Source: Lysobacterales bacterium UBA5700 (lineage in GTDB: Bacteria; Pseudomonadota; Gammaproteobacteria; Xanthomonadales; Xanthomonadaceae). Taken from it: a stretch of 15,977 bases of DNA. A program made the position numbers and the translations under genes. Location of the stretch: positions 9,072-25,048 of the forward strand of contig DIHI01000126.1 of NCBI GenBank assembly GCA_002420085.1, in the 5' to 3' direction. The notes beneath the pieces were generated by a model that saw only the letters and a list, made by a program, of their open reading frames with translations, did not search any database and had not been told where the DNA came from. Positions 14,105 to 15,977 of this stretch are shown in pieces; the first letter of the stretch is position 1, and each line of letters opens with the position of its first letter.

Positions 14105-14719
14105 ATGGAACCGGCAGCCAGCCATCCGATCGGGCGGCAGCGCGTGCGGCAAACCGGTGTGGGCGGCCTGGCGTTCCTGCGCGGGCTGCTGGCGATCCTG
14201 CTGCTCGGTCCGGCCGGCACCAGCGTCGGTACGGCCATCGTGGACTCGACCGGCCACGACGAACACGGTGTGCTGGTGCAGTCCGCGTGGCTGCGCGCCG
14301 TTCCACCCGGTGTCGCAATGACCGCCGGCTATGCTCGGTTCGACAACACCAGCCGGCAGACCGTCGAGATCGTCGGCATGCAGTCGGATGCCTTTGCTCG
14401 CATCGAAATCCACCAGACCGTGGTCGAGGACGGCATCAGTCGGATGCGTCCGGTCACTGGCCTGGCCCTCCCGGACGGCCAGTCGGTCCAACTCGAACCG
14501 GGTGGCCTGCACCTCATGCTGATGCGGCCGAGCCGGCTCTTGCGGCCTGGCGACACGGTCGAAATCCGGTTTCAGCTTCGCCGCCTGCCGTCAACGGAAC
14601 CGGCTGAAGCGGGGCCGCCCGTCGATGGTCGATCCGACCCGCCGGGTGCCGATGATCAGCCGGATTCGATCCTGCTCGCGGCCCTGTTCACCGTCGGCCA
14701 CGCCGCGCCAGACCGGTAG
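14105..14719 (+). CDS. PCu(A)C periplasmic copper chaperone
   Basis: A 204-residue exported protein with a PCu_AC domain (about 55-160 plus the last strand near 188-202). The complete Cu(I) motif H-x10-M-x21-H-x-M is present: His103 in EIHQTVVEDG, Met114 in SRMRPV, His136 and Met138 in GLHLMLM. Related proteins deliver copper to cytochrome oxidase. A signal sequence or anchor covers about 15-44 (LAFLRGLLAILLLGPAG). The frame is open to ATGs at 13973 and 14003, but the codons between 13973 and 14105 show much weaker third-position GC than the rest and encode nothing conserved, so 14105 is preferred. No Shine-Dalgarno supports any of the three. A Pro/Asp-rich insertion (about 162-188) interrupts the last strands. 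No oxidase genes adjoin. Confidence 0.85.
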   Translation: MEPAASHPIGRQRVRQTGVGGLAFLRGLLAILLLGPAGTSVGTAIVDSTGHDEHGVLVQSAWLRAVPPGVAMTAGYARFDNTSRQTVEIVGMQSDAFARIEIHQTVVEDGISRMRPVTGLALPDGQSVQLEPGGLHLMLMRPSRLLRPGDTVEIRFQLRRLPSTEPAEAGPPVDGRSDPPGADDQPDSILLAALFTVGHAAPDR

Positions 14720-14790
14720 ATCGATCACGGCGGATGGCCTGGTCCCACTACCTGGTCGGACGACGACCCGTGCGCGGTGGCTGGCGCCGA

Positions 14791-15372
14791 TCAGCCCCGC
14801 CGACGCGGGCGTTTCGGTTCGCCAGGGTCGGTTGGTTCGGTGGCGGCCGCACAGGCACGGCGGATGTCTTCCGGCAGTGGGATCGGACGGGCGGCAGCAC
14901 GGTCGATCCAGACCAGGACCGAGTGGCCGTCGGCGTACAGCCGGTCGGGATGATCGGCATCGACGATCCGGTGGCCGAGGGTCAGACTGGTGCTGCCGAT
15001 CCGGTCGGTATTCAGGCTGACGGACACGGTGGCCGGCCATTCGATCGGGCGCCGGTAGTTGATCTGGACGGCCGCCAGCAAGGGCGCGATCGCCGCTCGA
15101 TCCCAGTCAGTGGCCAGCCGACGCAGCCAGGACACGCGGGCCTCCTCGATGTAGGTCAGGAAGTTGGCGTTGTTGACGTGGTTGAAGGCGTCCAGATCGC
15201 GCCAGCGCACTTCGATCCGATGTCGGATCAGTGCGCCATCGGCCGCCATCCCGGCTGCTGCCGGCGCCGACACGGGCGTGCGTGGTCGTGGCTTGCTGGC
15301 CTGTTGACTGCGGGCGCCGGCAGCAGCGGCGCGCTTGCGCGGGGCAGCTTTCTTTTCGCGGGTCTTGCTCAT
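14791..15372 (-). CDS. Acyl-CoA thioesterase, 4HBT-type hotdog fold
   Basis: A 193-residue protein whose hotdog domain spans about 48-175. The signature [19 protein letters not shown] (56-74) contains Asp61, which aligns with the catalytic Asp of 4-hydroxybenzoyl-CoA thioesterase, and is followed by [12 protein letters not shown]. Further family segments are [15 protein letters not shown] and [20 protein letters not shown]. It should hydrolyse an acyl-CoA; the chain is not predictable. Residues 1-45 are a Lys/Arg/Ala/Pro-rich low-complexity extension absent from typical members, so Met42 could be an alternative start. The ATG at 15372 is preferred because it overlaps the uvrA stop (ATGA) and would be coupled to it. 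The C-terminus is also basic (PKRPRRRG). Confidence 0.88.
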   Translation of the reverse strand: MSKTREKKAAPRKRAAAAGARSQQASKPRPRTPVSAPAAAGMAADGALIRHRIEVRWRDLDAFNHVNNANFLTYIEEARVSWLRRLATDWDRAAIAPLLAAVQINYRRPIEWPATVSVSLNTDRIGSTSLTLGHRIVDADHPDRLYADGHSVLVWIDRAAARPIPLPEDIRRACAAATEPTDPGEPKRPRRRG

Positions 15373-15977
15373 GCGGCCGATTGCTGTGTGGGCTGGGTCA
15401 TGCCGAGCAGGGGGGCGAGATAGCGCCCGGTGTGTGACGCCGGAGTGCCGGCGATGGCTTCAGGCGTGCCGACCGCCAGGATGCGGCCACCGCGATGGCC
15501 GCCCTCGGGTCCGAGATCGACGATCCAGTCGGCGGTCTTGATGACATCGAGGTTGTGTTCGATCACCACCACGGTGTTGCCCTCGTTGCGCAGGCGATGC
15601 AGGATCGTCAACAGGTGTTCGATGTCGTGGAAGTGCAGGCCGGTGGTGGGTTCGTCGAGGATGTACAGGGTCCGGCCGGTGTCGCGCCGTGACAGTTCCT
15701 TGGCCAGTTTGACTCGCTGGGCTTCGCCGCCGGACAGGGTGGTCGCCGATTGGCCGAGCCGGATGTAGCCGAGGCCGACATCGGTCAGGGTTTCCAGCTT
15801 GCGGGCGATCGCCGGGATCGGCTCGAACAGCTTGAGCGCATCCTCGACGGTCATTTCCAGCACATCGTGGATGGAATACCCCTTGTAGCCGATCTCCAGG
15901 GTTTCACGGTTGTAGCGCTTGCCCCGACAGACATCGCAGGGCACATAGACATCCGGCAGAAAGTGCATCTCGACCTT
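15369..15977 (-). CDS. uvrA: UvrA, excinuclease ABC subunit A (C-terminal 202 residues; start outside window)
   Basis: This is the C-terminal end of the damage-recognition ATPase of nucleotide excision repair, in frame to the window edge. Visible parts are the second half of the zinc module ([17 protein letters not shown]), the ABC signature [15 protein letters not shown] of the second nucleotide-binding domain, Walker [14 protein letters not shown], and the switch His in [17 protein letters not shown]. The sequence continues [11 protein letters not shown] and ends shortly after [10 protein letters not shown], as in complete UvrA. Its stop codon TGA overlaps the thioesterase ATG. Nothing suggests disruption. 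Confidence 0.98.
   Translation of the reverse strand, partial: KVEMHFLPDVYVPCDVCRGKRYNRETLEIGYKGYSIHDVLEMTVEDALKLFEPIPAIARKLETLTDVGLGYIRLGQSATTLSGGEAQRVKLAKELSRRDTGRTLYILDEPTTGLHFHDIEHLLTILHRLRNEGNTVVVIEHNLDVIKTADWIVDLGPEGGHRGGRILAVGTPEAIAGTPASHTGRYLAPLLGMTQPTQQSAA

Noticed and set aside
14754..14768. GGTCG-GACGA-CGACC hairpin between the PCu(A)C and thioesterase genes as a bidirectional terminator
   Set aside because: The stem is only 5 bp with no T-tract on either side; such pairings are common by chance at this GC content.

Overview
The window looks like a stretch of chromosome from a GC-rich Gammaproteobacterium, perhaps near the Xanthomonadales/Chromatiales. The Rnf/Rsx genes followed directly by nth match the gammaproteobacterial order known from E. 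coli. The Nudix CoA pyrophosphatase, DUF1289, PCu(A)C, OprO/OprP-type porin and UvrA are all ordinary Gram-negative genes. The taxonomic placement is inference. I see no tRNA, rRNA, insertion sequence, integrase or CRISPR array. Coding is dense, with many 4-base ATGA overlaps.

Left end (1-1805, minus strand). The window starts inside a small secreted Cys-rich peptide gene of the HvfA/bufferin type, whose 3' end lies outside. About 470 bases without a recognisable gene follow, including a strong 10-bp inverted repeat. Next is an OprO/OprP-type (phosphate-selective) porin preceded by five PhoB-like half-sites spaced exactly 11 bp apart, which points to induction by phosphate starvation.

Centre-left (1791-7423, minus strand). 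Read in the direction of transcription the order is enoyl-CoA hydratase, rnfC, rnfD, rnfG, rnfE, nth. The genes rnfD-rnfG-rnfE-nth overlap by 4 bases at each junction, so they form a tight operon for a membrane electron-transfer complex plus the Fe-S DNA repair enzyme endonuclease III. rnfA and rnfB, needed for a complete complex, are not in the window.

Centre-right (7629-11679, plus strand). A secreted FKBP-type prolyl isomerase with altered pocket residues is followed by a coupled DUF1289/Nudix CoA pyrophosphatase pair, a two-domain 3-mercaptopyruvate-type sulfurtransferase, and a PstS-like phosphate-binding domain fused to an OmpA peptidoglycan-binding domain.

Right end (11666-15977). On the minus strand a secreted DUF4139 protein is coupled to an ECI1-like delta3,delta2-enoyl-CoA isomerase. 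Divergent from them is a PCu(A)C copper chaperone carrying the complete Cu(I)-binding motif. The window closes with the C-terminal part of uvrA, overlapping by 3 bases with a hotdog acyl-CoA thioesterase.

Three themes recur. Two loci relate to phosphate (the Pho-controlled porin and the PstS-OmpA fusion). Two proteins are likely copper handlers (HvfA-type peptide and PCu(A)C). Three enzymes act on acyl-CoA (hydratase, isomerase, thioesterase). The points most worth following are the HvfA-type gene cut by the left edge and the five-repeat Pho operator.
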